Below, piece after piece: positions 44,831 through 55,094 of a DNA stretch of 64,000 nucleotides. The notes below the pieces were generated by a model. That model was given only the letters and a program-made list of their open reading frames with translations. It made no database searches and was not told the origin of the DNA. A program made the translations under genes and the position numbers. The DNA comes from Rhinopomastus cyanomelas (taxonomy: Eukaryota > Chordata > Aves > Bucerotiformes > Rhinopomastidae), in contig VXBP01002338.1 of assembly GCA_013400115.1 (NCBI GenBank), positions 62,001 through 126,000 of the forward strand, read 5' to 3'. How positions within the stretch are numbered: the stretch's first letter is position 1; every line of letters begins with the position of its first letter.

Positions 44831-46375
44831 TGGGAGTTACCATAACCTGGCCTTGGGAACCACTGTGGAGTAGCAGGTTCTCAGAAATGAGAGAATTGTT
44901 TTCGCTTTTTTCCTGCTTTTTCGTACATAGCCAAGATGTGCATTGTGCAAACGCAAGATGCTTTCGAAAAGTGAAGAATGGCCCGTTCCCCACTGATGAG
45001 AAATGAGGTTACTTTTAATTTCTTGTACCAGAAGTATTTAATGTATTTTTTGCTGTTAATGGCACTCTGGTTCATTACAGGAATTAAGCGCTACAAGTTA
45101 AAATAACAAATCTGCACTGTGCTTTGCTGAGTTTTAAATCAAAATGGCATTCTTTTTCTTTTTTTTTCTGTGTGAGCCCATAATCCTTTCTTTTATACAG
45201 TTTGATGCTAGCCAGCTCTTGCTTCCTGAGGCAGAACCATTAGATATCAAAAATATAATTGCTCTTTATATGAGCGCTCCTTTTGTAGCCCATCCCTTTC
45301 ATGTTTTGAGGCTGCAGCACTTTTATTTCTTTTAAAAAAATATTCTATTAGGTTCTGATGAATTGTGTATCCCAGCCTCCGCAGGTAAGAGGTCAGAGCT
45401 TTGTTGGGACACGGCAGCAAAGTGGAGGTTCACAGGTTTGGTATCTGCTTTCTGGTGTGAAACGTAGAGACAGGCGAGTTTAATTATCCCATCAGTGCTG
45501 GTGGGGAGTTAATTCATCCATAGTTCCCCACCTGGCACCCAGTGTGGAAACTGGTTTGGGTGAGGGAGAGAACAATAATGGCTTCTCTTGCACTTACTCG
45601 AGTTTGGAATAGGCAGATGTTGAAATCTATAGGTCTGTTAATGTATTATGGCAACGTTGCGTTGCCTCGTTCCGCACGTCAACACGTGGAGGTGTCTTGC
45701 TTGCACGGACAGATGTTTTAAAACCCCAGGGTGTCTTCTCTTTTTTTGCCTTGCTGCTTTCCATCCTGTATCTGTAATTAAAAGCACTGCGGAGACCTGC
45801 AAAATGCGTCCCCCTCTGCCCATCCTTGTGTCCGTTGGGAGCTGCTGTGTTGCTGGGTGGGGAGAGTCACAGGGAAGGGTGAAAGAACCTGATCTGTTCG
45901 GGAGACCAGCAGTTGCTCCTCTTTCCAAAGGTTAGAAAGATAAAAGCCCAAATGCACAGACATTTCCTTTAGTAATACGAACCCGTTTTCTCTAGTCTGC
46001 CAGAATCCAGAGCGTCTGGTGGTTTCCATGGAGAAGTATATTTCTTACAAGGCCCAGCTATTTTTTGCAGACTATTTTGTACTGTATTTGAACTTGCTGT
46101 ATTGTGCCATTTCTGTTCTCCTGCTCTCTGAGCAGCACAGGGAAATACTGCTGAATTCCCAGAAGCTCTGGGGAAGGAGCAGCCCAAGGGCCTTTATTGC
46201 TGATAAGGATAAAGGCCGCTTTTTCAGGGTCAAAACAGTGTCTTTGTGCTGCCCCTGCCCTATTTTACCTTTTTTTGAATCCCCACATGGCGGGGAGAGA
46301 TGAGGCCTCTCCTACTTGGTGCCATTAAGACCCCATGAAGCGTTGCTTGGTGGGGAAATTACCATGAAGATAATT
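44831..46375. other. Unannotated DNA
   Basis: No gene or repeat was recognised over 1.5 kb. Confidence 0.4.
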
Positions 46376-46620
46376 TCATAGAATCACAGAATGGTTTGGG
46401 TTGGGAGGACCTCGGAGGCTATCCAGTCCCAACCTCCTGCCATGGGCAGGGACAGCTATCACCAGACCAGGTTGCCCAGAGCCCCATCCAACCTGGCCTT
46501 GGACATTTCCAGGGATGGAGCAGCCACAACCTCCCTGGTCAACCTGTTCCAGTGCCTCAGCACCCTCACAGGGAGGAATTTCTTCCTCAGATGTAATCTA
46601 AATCTCTCCCCTTTTAGCTT
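46376..46620 (-). mobile_element. CR1 family-2 3' fragment
   Basis: It shows tcatagaatcacagaatgg, ggtttgggttgggaggacc, accagaccaggttgcccag, catttccagggatggagcag and aatttcttcctcagatgtaa. It is one of the least diverged family-2 copies here. It is 5'-truncated. Confidence 0.9.
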
Positions 46621-47462
46621 TTTTGCTGGTGCTGTAAGGTTGAATGGCTTGTTCTGAGTTTTACGTGGCCTAAGTTTAAGTTGGTTTTTAATTTGCAGCC
46701 AGGCTTTCTTCAGTTTTGTGATTATATATAAAGTTTTGTCTAACAAAAGCCATTTCTCCCTCCTTAATGGTCTAACTAGAACTTAAATTGCACTCCTGGT
46801 GCCCAGCTCATTCCCTGCTTTCTTCTTGTGGCTGCAAGAGGAGAAACGTCAGGAAGACGTGACTAGACAACATCCTCCTTTTGGAACTAGTCTCCTATTG
46901 CTCTGGTGTTGTCCACTACAAGTTTAATTACTGTGTGTGAAATACTTTTCTCAAGTGGAGCCAAAATCTAGGATTTAAGCCAAAGTAAATTAACAGTTCT
47001 CAGAAAACCTGGAGTCCCAAAGCCAAAAATTTCAAGGCTTTTAGGCATCTCTCTGTTATTGGCAGGCGTCTCGTGATGTCATGTGGTAGAACAAATGGAC
47101 ACCAAAAAGCTGAAGTCAACGCTGTGCCAGTTGAACAGGGAAGATTAAAAACTGAGTTAATACAGAGAGGCCAAGCTGGAAGGAATGATTACACACAGAA
47201 CCGGTGGGGTTATTCCGTAAGCCGTATCTGTTCGATTCCATTAGTGGCAGATTTCCAAACCTCCTTCTCGGTTTCCTAAATTTCCTAAATTTGTGCTCTT
47301 GTTTTTGCATCTTTTTATTCTGGGGCCAGTGGGGGCTACTTCAGTGTGAAGTTGTATTTGACTAATTGTATTTTCAAAAGTGTTAAATGTAGTTTTTTCT
47401 TTTTATTTTTTGTATATAAATTGCCGTTCTACTCGGTCCAAACATAATTTTGCATAAAATAA
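46621..47462. other. Unannotated DNA before the large CR1
   Basis: No gene or repeat was recognised. Confidence 0.4.
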
Positions 47463-48865
47463 CCAGCATTCCAGAGCTAAACAGGGAACTTTTCCACCAG
47501 TCCTGGCTCACCGGAGAGGTCCCAGGTGACTGGAAACTGGCCAACGTGATCCCCATCCACAAGAAGGGTCGGGTGGAGGATCCCGGGAACTACAGGCCTG
47601 TCAGCCTGACCTCAGTGCCAGGGAAACTGATGGAACAGGTTATCTTGGGGACAATAACTGTGCACCTGAGGGATGGCCAAGGGCTCAGGTCCAGCCAACA
47701 TGGATTCAGGAAGGGCAGATCCTGCCTCTCCAACCTGCTCTCCTTCTATGATCAGGTGACCCGCTTGGTGGATGTGGGGAGGCCTGTGGATGTGGTCTAT
47801 CTGGACTTCAGCAAGGCCTTTGACACTGTCCCCCACAGCAAACTGCTGGCTAAGCTGTCAGCCCACGGCTTGGACGGCAACACTCTGTGCTGGGTTAGGA
47901 ACTGGCTGGAGGGCCGAGCCCAGAGAGTGGTGGTGAATGGTGCCACATCCAGCTGGCGGCCGGTCACTAGTGGTGTCCCTCAGGGATCAGTGCTGGGCCC
48001 CATCCTCTTTAACATCTTCATAGATGATCTGGATGAGGGCATTGAGTCAGTCATCAGCAAGTTTGCAGATGATACAAAGTTGGGGGCAGATGTGGCTGGG
48101 TTGGAGGGCAGAAGGGCTCTGCAGCGGGACCTTGACCGCCTGGACAGATGGGCAGAGTCCAACGGGATGGCGTTCAATAAGTCCAAGTGCCGGGTGCTGC
48201 ACTTTGGCCACAACAATCCCATGCAGAGCTACAGGCTGGGGTCGGAGTGGCTGGAGAGCAGCCAAACAGAAAGGGACCTGGGGGTGCTGATCGATACCCG
48301 CCTGAACATGAGCCAGCAGTGTGCCCAGGTGGCCAAGAGGGCCAATGGCATCCTGGCCTGCATCAGGAATGGTGTGGCCAGCAGGAGCAGGGAGGTCATT
48401 CTGCCCCTGTACTCTGCACTGGTTAGGCCGCACCTTGAGTACTGTGTCCAGTTCTGGGCCCCTCAATTTAGGAAGGACATTGAGGTGCTTGAACGTGTCC
48501 AGAGAAGGGCAACGAGGCTGGTGAGAGGCCTTGAGCACAAGCCCTATGAGGAGAGGCTGAGGGAGCTGGGATTGTTTAGCCTTGAGAAGAGGAGGCTCAG
48601 GGGAGACCTTATTGCTGTCTACAACTACCTGAGGGGTGGTTGTGGCCAGGAGGAGGTTGCTCTCTTCTCTCAGGCAGCCAGCACCAGAACAAGAGGACAC
48701 AGCCTCAAGCTGCGCCAGGGGAAATTTAGGCTTGAGGTGAGGAGAAAGTTCTTCACTGAGAGAGTCATTGGCCACTGGAATGGCCTGCCCAGGGAGGTGG
48801 TGGAGTCGCCAACTCTGGAGCTGTTCAAGGCAGGATTGGACGTGTCACTTGGTGCCATGGTCTAG
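47450..48865 (+). CDS. CR1 ORF2 reverse transcriptase fragment, uninterrupted 471 codons
   Basis: The product is the RNA-dependent DNA polymerase of a non-LTR retrotransposon, which copies CR1 RNA at a nicked chromosomal target. Numbering from the first codon at 47450, blocks in order are: WKLANVIPIHKKG (28-40), NYRPVSLTSVPGK (47-59), GFRKGRSC (85-92), VVYLDFSKAFDTV with the first catalytic aspartate (115-127), SGVPQGSVLGPILFN (174-188), FADDTKL with the catalytic Asp pair (205-211), and NKSKCRVLHFG (243-253). A conserved C-terminal region follows to residue 471. All catalytic residues are present. The frame opens with TTG at 47450, probably in flanking DNA, and the first in-frame ATG is at 47630. 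This is therefore an open fragment rather than a gene with its own start. The whole N-terminal endonuclease is missing. Normal translation is unlikely. Confidence 0.9.
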   Translation: MHKITSIPELNRELFHQSWLTGEVPGDWKLANVIPIHKKGRVEDPGNYRPVSLTSVPGKLMEQVILGTITVHLRDGQGLRSSQHGFRKGRSCLSNLLSFYDQVTRLVDVGRPVDVVYLDFSKAFDTVPHSKLLAKLSAHGLDGNTLCWVRNWLEGRAQRVVVNGATSSWRPVTSGVPQGSVLGPILFNIFIDDLDEGIESVISKFADDTKLGADVAGLEGRRALQRDLDRLDRWAESNGMAFNKSKCRVLHFGHNNPMQSYRLGSEWLESSQTERDLGVLIDTRLNMSQQCAQVAKRANGILACIRNGVASRSREVILPLYSALVRPHLEYCVQFWAPQFRKDIEVLERVQRRATRLVRGLEHKPYEERLRELGLFSLEKRRLRGDLIAVYNYLRGGCGQEEVALFSQAASTRTRGHSLKLRQGKFRLEVRRKFFTERVIGHWNGLPREVVESPTLELFKAGLDVSLGAMV

Positions 48866-48946
48866 CCTTGAGCTCTGTGGTAACAGGTTGGACTTTATGA
48901 TCTATGAGGTCTCTTCTGACCTTGGTAATACTGTGATACTGTGATA
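47463..48946 (+). mobile_element. CR1 LINE, 5'-truncated, with intact reverse transcriptase
   Basis: It starts abruptly at about agcattccagagctaaac inside ORF2, just upstream of the reverse transcriptase. It runs through the whole RT and C-terminal region without a frame break, and ends in a short 3' UTR and the tail ATACTGTGATACTGTGATA. The 3' UTR (gttggactttatgatctatg) is unlike the other copies in the window, so this is a distinct subfamily and perhaps a recent arrival. The endonuclease domain and 5' region are missing, so the copy is not autonomous. Confidence 0.95.
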
Positions 48947-49641
48947 ACTTCTACTGGCTGATGCAGTAAAGGCTGATGCAAGTGTTTTCTTTTGATAAAA
49001 GTTGATTTAAAATTGAAAATAGGAGACTTTACCTTCTGTGTTCAGTCAGGAGGAGAAGAGTTGGTTTTTTGTATCTGATTCTTGCAGTCCCCAAAGCCCT
49101 CTCAAGGGGAGTTCTGGTGTGGTGCAGGCTGCCATAGTCATCTTTTCTAAGGTGGCTAGATCAGGTCCTGCAGAGCTGCTGACCTGGATGTCACTGGGGA
49201 AGCAGGAGATCTGGTTTCTACATATTTGGGTGCTTTTGGCAGCCATGAGGGTCTGTTTTGTTTTGCTGTATTGCTGGGAATTGGCTGGGGGTGTCAGTTG
49301 AACCAGTTCCTCTCTTGGCCTGCAGCACATCCCCGAGGGGAAGGAGGTGTGTGGGGCTTCTTGGGCCCTGCTGACCAGCATCTCCTCTGTCTGATCACTG
49401 TCACCTTCCACAGCTTTGCTCCTTAATATGAAGACACTAAGGACGCGCTGTGGCTAGAAATGCTTCAGCGGTTCTACACATCCTCTGTGCCTAGTGGGGA
49501 CTCTAGTGTGGTTCTGGGCAAGGTGGGCAGCCACTGTGCTTCTCATTCTGCCCTTGATCTGTGCAGTGACATGTTCCTGGGGCTGTGTGCACATACAGGA
49601 TCTACTAATATTAACAAAAATTAGGTAAAAGGGGAACAGTA
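48947..49641. other. Unannotated DNA
   Basis: No gene or repeat was recognised between the large CR1 and the next pair. Confidence 0.4.
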
Positions 49642-49728
49642 TCATAGAATCATAGAATCACAAGGGATGGGAAGGGACCTCGAAAGATTATCTAGTCCAA
49701 TCCCCCTGCCAGAGCAGGCTCACCTGAT
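49642..49728 (-). mobile_element. CR1 family-1 3' fragment
   Basis: It shows tcatagaatcatagaatcac, gggaagggacctcgaaagat, tagtccaatccccctgcc and cagagcaggctcacctga. It ends about 10 bases before the tail of a second minus-strand CR1. Confidence 0.87.
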
Positions 49729-49737
49729 TGGAGAAGC

Positions 49738-50233
49738 CATGGAATCAGAGTCACTCAGGGTAGTAGGAAGGAACCATCATCCAGTTCCAACACCCCAGCA
49801 TAGGCAGGGACACCCCACCCTAGGCCAGGCAGGCCAGAGCCCCATCCAGCCTGGCCTTAAACACCTCCAGGGATGGGGCCCCAACAACCTCCCTGGACAA
49901 CCCATTCCAGGCCTTCACCACTCTCACGGTGAAGAACTTCCTTCTCGCATCCACTCTAAATCTACTCATCTCCAGCTTTGCTCCATTCCCCCTAGTCCTG
50001 TCACTACATGCCATCCTAAATATTCCCTCCCCAGCCTTTTTGTAGGCCCCCTTCAGATACTGGAAGGCCACAATAAGGTCACCTTGGAGCCTCCTCTTCT
50101 CCAGACTGAAGAGCCGCAATTCTTTCAGTCTGTCCTCATATGAGAGGTACTCCAGCCCTCTGATCATCCTCGTGGCCCTGCTTTGCACATGCTCCAGCAT
50201 CTCCACATCCCTCCTGTAATAGGGGCTCCAGAA
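49738..50233 (-). mobile_element. CR1 copy with open ORF2 C-terminus
   Basis: The tail is decayed (atggaatcagagtcactcag). Then come ccagttccaacaccccagc, ccatccagcctggccttaa and a coding part that stays open on the minus strand from about 50240 down to 49820. Blocks are FWSPYYRRDVEMLEHVQSRATRMIRGLEYLSYEDRLKELRLF in part, FSLEKRRLQGD, SDRTRGNGAKLE, RKFFTVRVVKAWNGLSREV and APSLEVFKARLDGAL. It has no catalytic motifs. Part of the same subfamily recurs at 54543-54750. Confidence 0.92.
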
Positions 50234-51659
50234 ATTTAAACTGGATGGGGACTTTGACGAATAAGAGCTCCAGAAAGGAATTGCTGAAAGTAAAGCAAGT
50301 CCTGGTACATAAGTTTTGCCACTCAGACACAGGAGGGTGTCATCCTGTGGGTAATGGGATGGTGGCATCATGTCCCAGTCCTCCCTGAGCTAGCAGACAT
50401 TTCAAGTCTCACTGTGTGGGAGTGGCTGTGGTGCCATTTGGCTCCTCCACCAACAGCACCCGCACAACTCGCTGTGGCTGGTGGGCAAACGGTGGAGTGT
50501 GAGGAGAGGAGTCACCATGCGATGCTGGAACAAAGAAATGAGGTGGCTTTGTCCTTGGTCAAGACTAAGAAAGAAATAATCTGGTCGGGTTTTTAAATAA
50601 TCCTTTTATTTTTGGTAGAAAGTATGCACTACGTTTATGTGCTTTGTCACAAAACGCCTTTTGCTTGTGCCAGGAGAGCAAGGAGGGCCAAGCAGAATCC
50701 ACATGTAGCAAACATACCTGTGTTGATATAAATCAAATGAGAGAAGAGCTGCTGCTGAAGGGGTTCTGGGTGTAGCTGTGACAGAATCCACAGAGAAAAA
50801 GAGAAGTGATGTATTCCAACCAAAGTGAGCAACCAAATTCCTTGTTTTGATGTTTACTGTGAATGTCAAGGATGTATAAATGCAAACAGCACATTCATGA
50901 ATTATTTTGGGGTTGCTACTGGGTTTCTGAAGAAAATAATTTGTAATGAGCTTTATTTATGCACTAGGAATAAAGATGGGATTAGAAGAATATTGAACTG
51001 TAAATGCACTGGTGATTTTTGGCTTTTGTGCAGTAGCACTGAGAAATCTCATCATCTATCTCCGCTCTGATCTTGAATATGCAGAGCTGGCTGTGCCTTT
51101 TATGCAGCAGCTATTTTAGTTTGCAGCAGTCTGGCCCCAAGTCTGTAAGTGTAAGGCGTGCTCATTGCCTAGTAGGCAACGTACGTCCCCAGGACTCTCC
51201 CTGTGGTCCTGCTGTGGGCTTGGAAGCTTTGCTGTGCTTTGTTAGCTCATCGTGACCCAGATAGTTCCTCCTCTGCCTTTGTCAGGACTCAGCTCTTCAA
51301 CTACTGTTCTTGTCACGTGGCCTCATTTACCTGCTTCTGGGCTGTGGATGTGGTAACGCACGTGGTTTTACTCTCAAGCTTCTTCCAGGCTGGAAGAGAT
51401 GTTGCATGTGAGGAGGACAAATGGAATCTGAAGGTTGGGCTGCAGAGGGAACCAAGTCAGAAGGTGCTTGAGGCAACTCCAATGTGAGGATTCTATTTTA
51501 CCAGTGGGAGAAGATGCCATATCTGGAGACTTTGCTTTCCACAACTTCTGCAGGGATGAGAGTGCTGGGAGGATCCAGCCATCGCTTCCCAAGGCTACCT
51601 TGACTCTTTCACATGCCACATTGCTTTAAGGATCCTGTTATTAGGCAAACTGAAAGAAT
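50234..51659. other. Unannotated DNA
   Basis: No gene or repeat was recognised over 1.4 kb. Confidence 0.4.
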
Positions 51660-51847
51660 TACAGAATCATATAATGATTTGGGTTGGAAGGGACCTCAGA
51701 GATGATCCAGTCCCAATCACTACCCATGGACAGGGACACTTCTCACCAGACCAGGTTGCCCAGAGCCCCATCCAACCTGACCTTGAACACGTCCAGGGAT
51801 GGAGCAGCCACAACCTCTCTGGGCAACCTGTTCCAATGCATCAGATT
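51660..51847 (-). mobile_element. CR1 family-2 3' fragment
   Basis: It shows ttacagaatcatataatg, ttgggttggaagggacctca, accagaccaggttgcccag, ccatccaacctgaccttga and gggcaacctgttccaatgc. It is 5'-truncated. Confidence 0.9.
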
Positions 51848-52254
51848 ATCTAGGGAGTTGTGTTACATTAGGAAATTTCCTCATTGCTGTTGCATTTTAA
51901 CAGGGCTGCAGAAGCTCCCCCAGGTATCGGTGTGTTGGTGCCATGGCGTGCGCAGTGTTGAGAGCATTTATACTCTGAATTTCACACAGGTGAAATATTT
52001 GCAGACAGCAAATATTATTTCTTGGCAGTTTCAGGCTCACACACTTTTAAGGTGAATGTAGATGCATTTTGCTTTTGCCTGTTTAGATGCGCTATACGTG
52101 CTGGTTTTGCAAGTGCTGGGGGGATCATGACAGGCATGTGGTTTGGGCTGACTCATGGTACTGCGTGATGTTATCTGAACCAGTTGTGTTCTGACAAATG
52201 GGGCTCACTGAGGAAGCAGCTTCTTAAGCCCTACCCATACCCTTAGTTGTTTAA
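51848..52254. other. Unannotated DNA
   Basis: No gene or repeat was recognised. Confidence 0.4.
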
Positions 52255-52752
52255 TCACAGAATCTCTTTGGTTGGAAGAGACCTTTAAGGTCATCAAGTC
52301 CAGCTGTTAACCCAGCACTGCCAGGTCACCCCTAACCTATGTCCCTCAGCACCACATTTCCATGGCTTTTTCAACCCCTTCAGGAATGGGGACTCCAACA
52401 CTGCCCTGGGCAGCCTGTTCCAACGTTTGATAACCCTTCTGGTGAAGAAATTCTTCCTGACATCCAGCTAAATGTTCCTGTGCGACTTGATCTAGGTGAT
52501 CCTCCTGTGGTGGGCAGATTGGACTAAATGATCTTTTGAGGTCCCTTCCAGTCCCTAATGCTCTATGATTCTGTAAACCTCCCCTAGTGTAGCTAGCAGC
52601 CATTTCCTCCGGTCTTGCCACCAGAGGACAAGAAGCTGAGCCTGTTCTCACTCCAGTCTCTCTTCAGGTAGCTGTAGAGAGCAAGGTCTCCTGTCAGCCT
52701 CCTGTTCTCCAGGCTAAATCCTACTAGTTCCCTCAGCTGCTCCAGACCCTTT
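52255..52752 (-). mobile_element. CR1 family-3 copy, outer element of a nested pair
   Basis: The left part (52255-52472) runs from tcacagaatctctttggttg to gaaattcttcctgacatcca. The right part (52574-52752) resumes with aaacctcccctagtgtagc and continues into the reversed ORF2 C-terminus (tccaggctaaatcctac, ctcagctgctccagaccc). In the uninterrupted relative at about 36521-36543 the two parts are joined. The insert lies between the two copies of TAAA. Confidence 0.9.
52473..52573 (+). mobile_element. CR1 family-1 3' fragment nested in an opposite-strand CR1
   Basis: It begins tgttcctgtgcgacttgat and ends ctctatgattctg, so it is only about 101 bases of family-1 3' UTR. TAAA occurs at 52469-52472 and again at 52574-52577, but only once in the empty relative near 36532. 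This is consistent with a 4-bp target-site duplication. Confidence 0.9.
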
Positions 52753-53496
52753 GAATGATCTAGGAGGTTTGGTGTTGTCATATCACCCAGTTCCAGTATT
52801 ACCAGTCACATTCTCTGAGCGAGCAGCGTGGATGTCAGGGGTTGGTTTGTTTTGCGGGGGATTTTTATGAGATAATTCTTTAGCTGGAAAGTCTGCTTCA
52901 TCGTATTTAGCCTTTCAGATTTTGCAAAACAGCCTTGTCCCCTCATTGGGCTGCCTGGAACAGTCCTTTCATTTTAATGTAGTCACCTTGAGAGGGGACT
53001 GCCAAAAACAAAGGCAGGATCCAGCGATACAGATCAGCTTACACCAAATCAGCATTGTTGCCTGAGAATATCTCTTGCAGTGAGGGAAGCTTGAAACCTG
53101 CAGGGTGTCTTTTTATGAAAAAAGCAAAATATAGACTTATTTGTATGCATAGACCACCTAGGGGAGTTTCTTTTGAATTTTGCACTGTTTTAAACACTCA
53201 TTGATGTGAGCACTTAGTGCAGGAGCAAGGACAAATAAGATGTAAAGTAGCTGAAGGGCCATTTTTGTCTGGAGGCACACAGGATTGGAGTAAGCAAGGT
53301 TCATTAGAATAAGAAGAAGGAGGAATAATGGCAGGGACTGTCACTTACCAGCACAGAGGTTCAGGACCTCCAATCTCATAGGTGTCTTTGTCTTCCACCT
53401 CTTAATAGATGACAAATCTGCTTCTGTAAGGTACTTCCTGAGCTTCCTAGAATAGAGATTGTACATGAAGGGTAACTATGAGTTTATAAAGGTTCA
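52753..53496. other. Unannotated DNA
   Basis: No gene or repeat was recognised. Confidence 0.4.
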
Positions 53497-53879
53497 TATA
53501 CTCTTTGGTGAGGCCACACTCTTGAGTATTGGGGTCAGTTTTAGGTGCCTCAATACAAGAAGGAAATTGAGGGGCTGGAGAGGGTCCAAAGAAGGGCACA
53601 AGGTTGGTGACGGGTCTGAAGAACAAACCTTGTGAGGAGTTGCTGAGGGAGATGGGTCTGCTTAGGCTGATGAGAGACCTTATTGCTGTCTGCAACTAAG
53701 TGAAAGGAGGGTATAGAGAGATGGGATTTGGTCTCTTCTCCTCTCTGGATAAGAGAAAATGGCCTCAGGTTGCGCCACAGTTTTGGCCCTGAGGAAAAAT
53801 TCTTCTGTGGAAAGTGTCATCAGGCCTTGGAACAGGCTGCCCAGGGAGGTGAATTGCTAGCCCTGAACCTGCTTCAGAG
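53497..53879 (+). mobile_element. CR1 ORF2 C-terminal fragment, left part of a mosaic
   Basis: It shows ctctttggtgaggccacac, cttgagtattggggtcag, gagagggtccaaagaaggg, tgctgagggagatgggtctg and ttggaacaggctgcccaggg. The coding frame is broken by small deletions. It is cut at 53879 by the tail of an opposite-strand family-1 CR1; its likely 3' UTR continuation is at 54751-54863. Confidence 0.85.
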
Positions 53880-54542
53880 TCATAGAATCATTAGGAATTG
53901 GAAGGGACCTCGAAAGATCATCTAGTCCAATCCACCTGCAACAGCAGGATCACCTAAACCAAGTCACACAGGAACCTATCCAGTCGGGTCTTGAATATCT
54001 CCAGTGAGGGAGACTCCACAACCTCCCTGGGCAGCCTGTTCCAGTGCTCCGTCACCCTCACCGGGAAGAAGTTCCTTCTCAGGTTGATGTGGAACCTCCT
54101 GTGTTCCAGCTTACAACCATTGCTCCTTGTCCTATCACTAGATGACACCGAGAACAGCCTAGTTCCATCCTCCTGACACCCACCCCTCAAATATTTGTAG
54201 ACATTAATGAGGTCACCCCTCAGCCTCCTCTTCTCCAAGCTAAAGAGACCCAGCTCCCTCAGCCTCTCCTCATAAGGGAGGTGCTCCACCTCCTTTGTCA
54301 TCTTTGTTGCCCTACGCTGAACTCTCTCCAGAAGCTCCACATCNNNNNNNNNNNNNNNNNNNNNNNNNNNNNNNNNNNNNNNNNNNNNNNNNNGAAAATC
54401 CAGGCCACACTGCCTCAGTTTGTCTGCGAGGATGCTGTGAGAGACCGTGTCCAATGCCTTTCTTAAGTCAAGATAGATGATGTCCACGGCTCTGCCATCA
54501 TCCATCCACCTGGTTACACCCTCATAAAAGGCTGTCAGATTT
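53880..54542 (-). mobile_element. CR1 family-1 copy with an assembly gap
   Basis: The reversed tail tcatagaatcattaggaatt is followed by a full family-1 3' UTR. Then comes a minus-strand frame that is open from 54505 down to 53954 across the N run. After the gap the blocks are DVELLERVQRRATK, LPYEERLRELGLF, GDLINVYKYLRGG, SSSDRTRSNG, LRRNFFPVRVTEHWNRLP and SPSLEIFKTRLD. Before the gap are DDGRAVDIIYLDLRKALDTV and DKLRQCGLDF. The normal YLDFSKAFD block reads YLDLRKALD here. The FADD block falls in the gap and is not seen. Confidence 0.92.
54344..54393. other. Assembly gap, 50 N
   Basis: It is exactly 50 Ns inside the CR1 reverse-transcriptase region. Aligning the flanking blocks to the complete frame at 47450-48865 suggests about 200 codons (roughly 600 bases) are missing. 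The 50 Ns look like a placeholder. Confidence 0.9.
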
Positions 54543-54750
54543 AGACATCCAGTCTAAATCTACCCATCTCCAGCTTTGCTCCATTCCCCCTAGTTCTGTC
54601 GCTACCGACATCCTAAATAGCCCCTCTAGCCTTTTTGTAGGCCCCCTTCAGATATTGGAAGGTCGCAATAACATCACCTGGGAGCCTCCTCTTCTGCAGA
54701 CTGAACAGCTCCAGCTCTCTCAGTCTGGCCTCATAGGAGAGGTGCTTCAA
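54543..54750 (-). mobile_element. CR1 ORF2 C-terminal fragment, same subfamily as 49738-50233
   Basis: It shows catccagtctaaatctaccc, tccagctttgctccattccc, tttgtaggcccccttcagat, tggaaggtcgcaataacatc and tctcagtctggcctcatag. Its 3' UTR part is missing, probably lost with or before the adjacent insertion. Confidence 0.87.
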
Positions 54751-54863
54751 GTCATGGAGATCTGGAGCTTAGGGATAATTTAGTGGTGGCCTTTGGACAC
54801 CTGACTTCATGGCTGGACGTAATGATCTGAAACGTATTTTCTAACATAAATGATTCTATGTTT
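54751..54863 (+). mobile_element. CR1 3' UTR tail, possible continuation of 53497-53879
   Basis: It shows gcttagggataatttagtgg, then tggctggacgtaatgatctg, and ends aaatgattctatg, as in CR1 copies of the taatgattctatg type. Orientation and content fit the 3' end of the plus-strand copy interrupted at 53879. Confidence 0.7.
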
Positions 54864-54871
54864 CTTTATCT

Positions 54872-55094
54872 GAGGGTTAGACTGAACATCAGGAAAAAAT
54901 TCTTCATGGAAAGAGCAGTCAGGCACTGGAATGGGCTGCCCAGGGTGATGGTTTGAGTCCTCATCCCTAGATGAGTTTAAAAGATGCTTAGATGTAGTGT
55001 TGGGGGATCTGGTTTAGGGATGAACTTGTAGAGTAGGGTTGATGGTTGGACTTGATGATTCCAGGGGTCTTTTCCAACCTGAATAATTCTGAGA
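54872..55094 (+). mobile_element. CR1 3' fragment with intact 3' UTR
   Basis: It runs from gagggttagactgaacatc through aggcactggaatgggctgcc to ggttggacttgatgattcc and ttttccaacctgaataattc. It supplies the empty-site reference for the nested insertion at 25279-25436. Confidence 0.9.

Noticed and set aside
47210..47250. tRNA-like B-box word gttcgattcc
   Set aside because: No A box at the right distance and no cloverleaf can be folded around it.
48047..48775. Minus-strand open frame of 242 codons opposite the CR1 reverse transcriptase
   Set aside because: It is a shadow of the real plus-strand CR1 frame.
53865..54760. Similar words near gcttca-gtcat on both sides of the mosaic, considered as a long target-site duplication
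   Set aside because: The right-hand word can be explained as normal CR1 ORF2 sequence (ggtgctccag-like), so the match may be coincidental.
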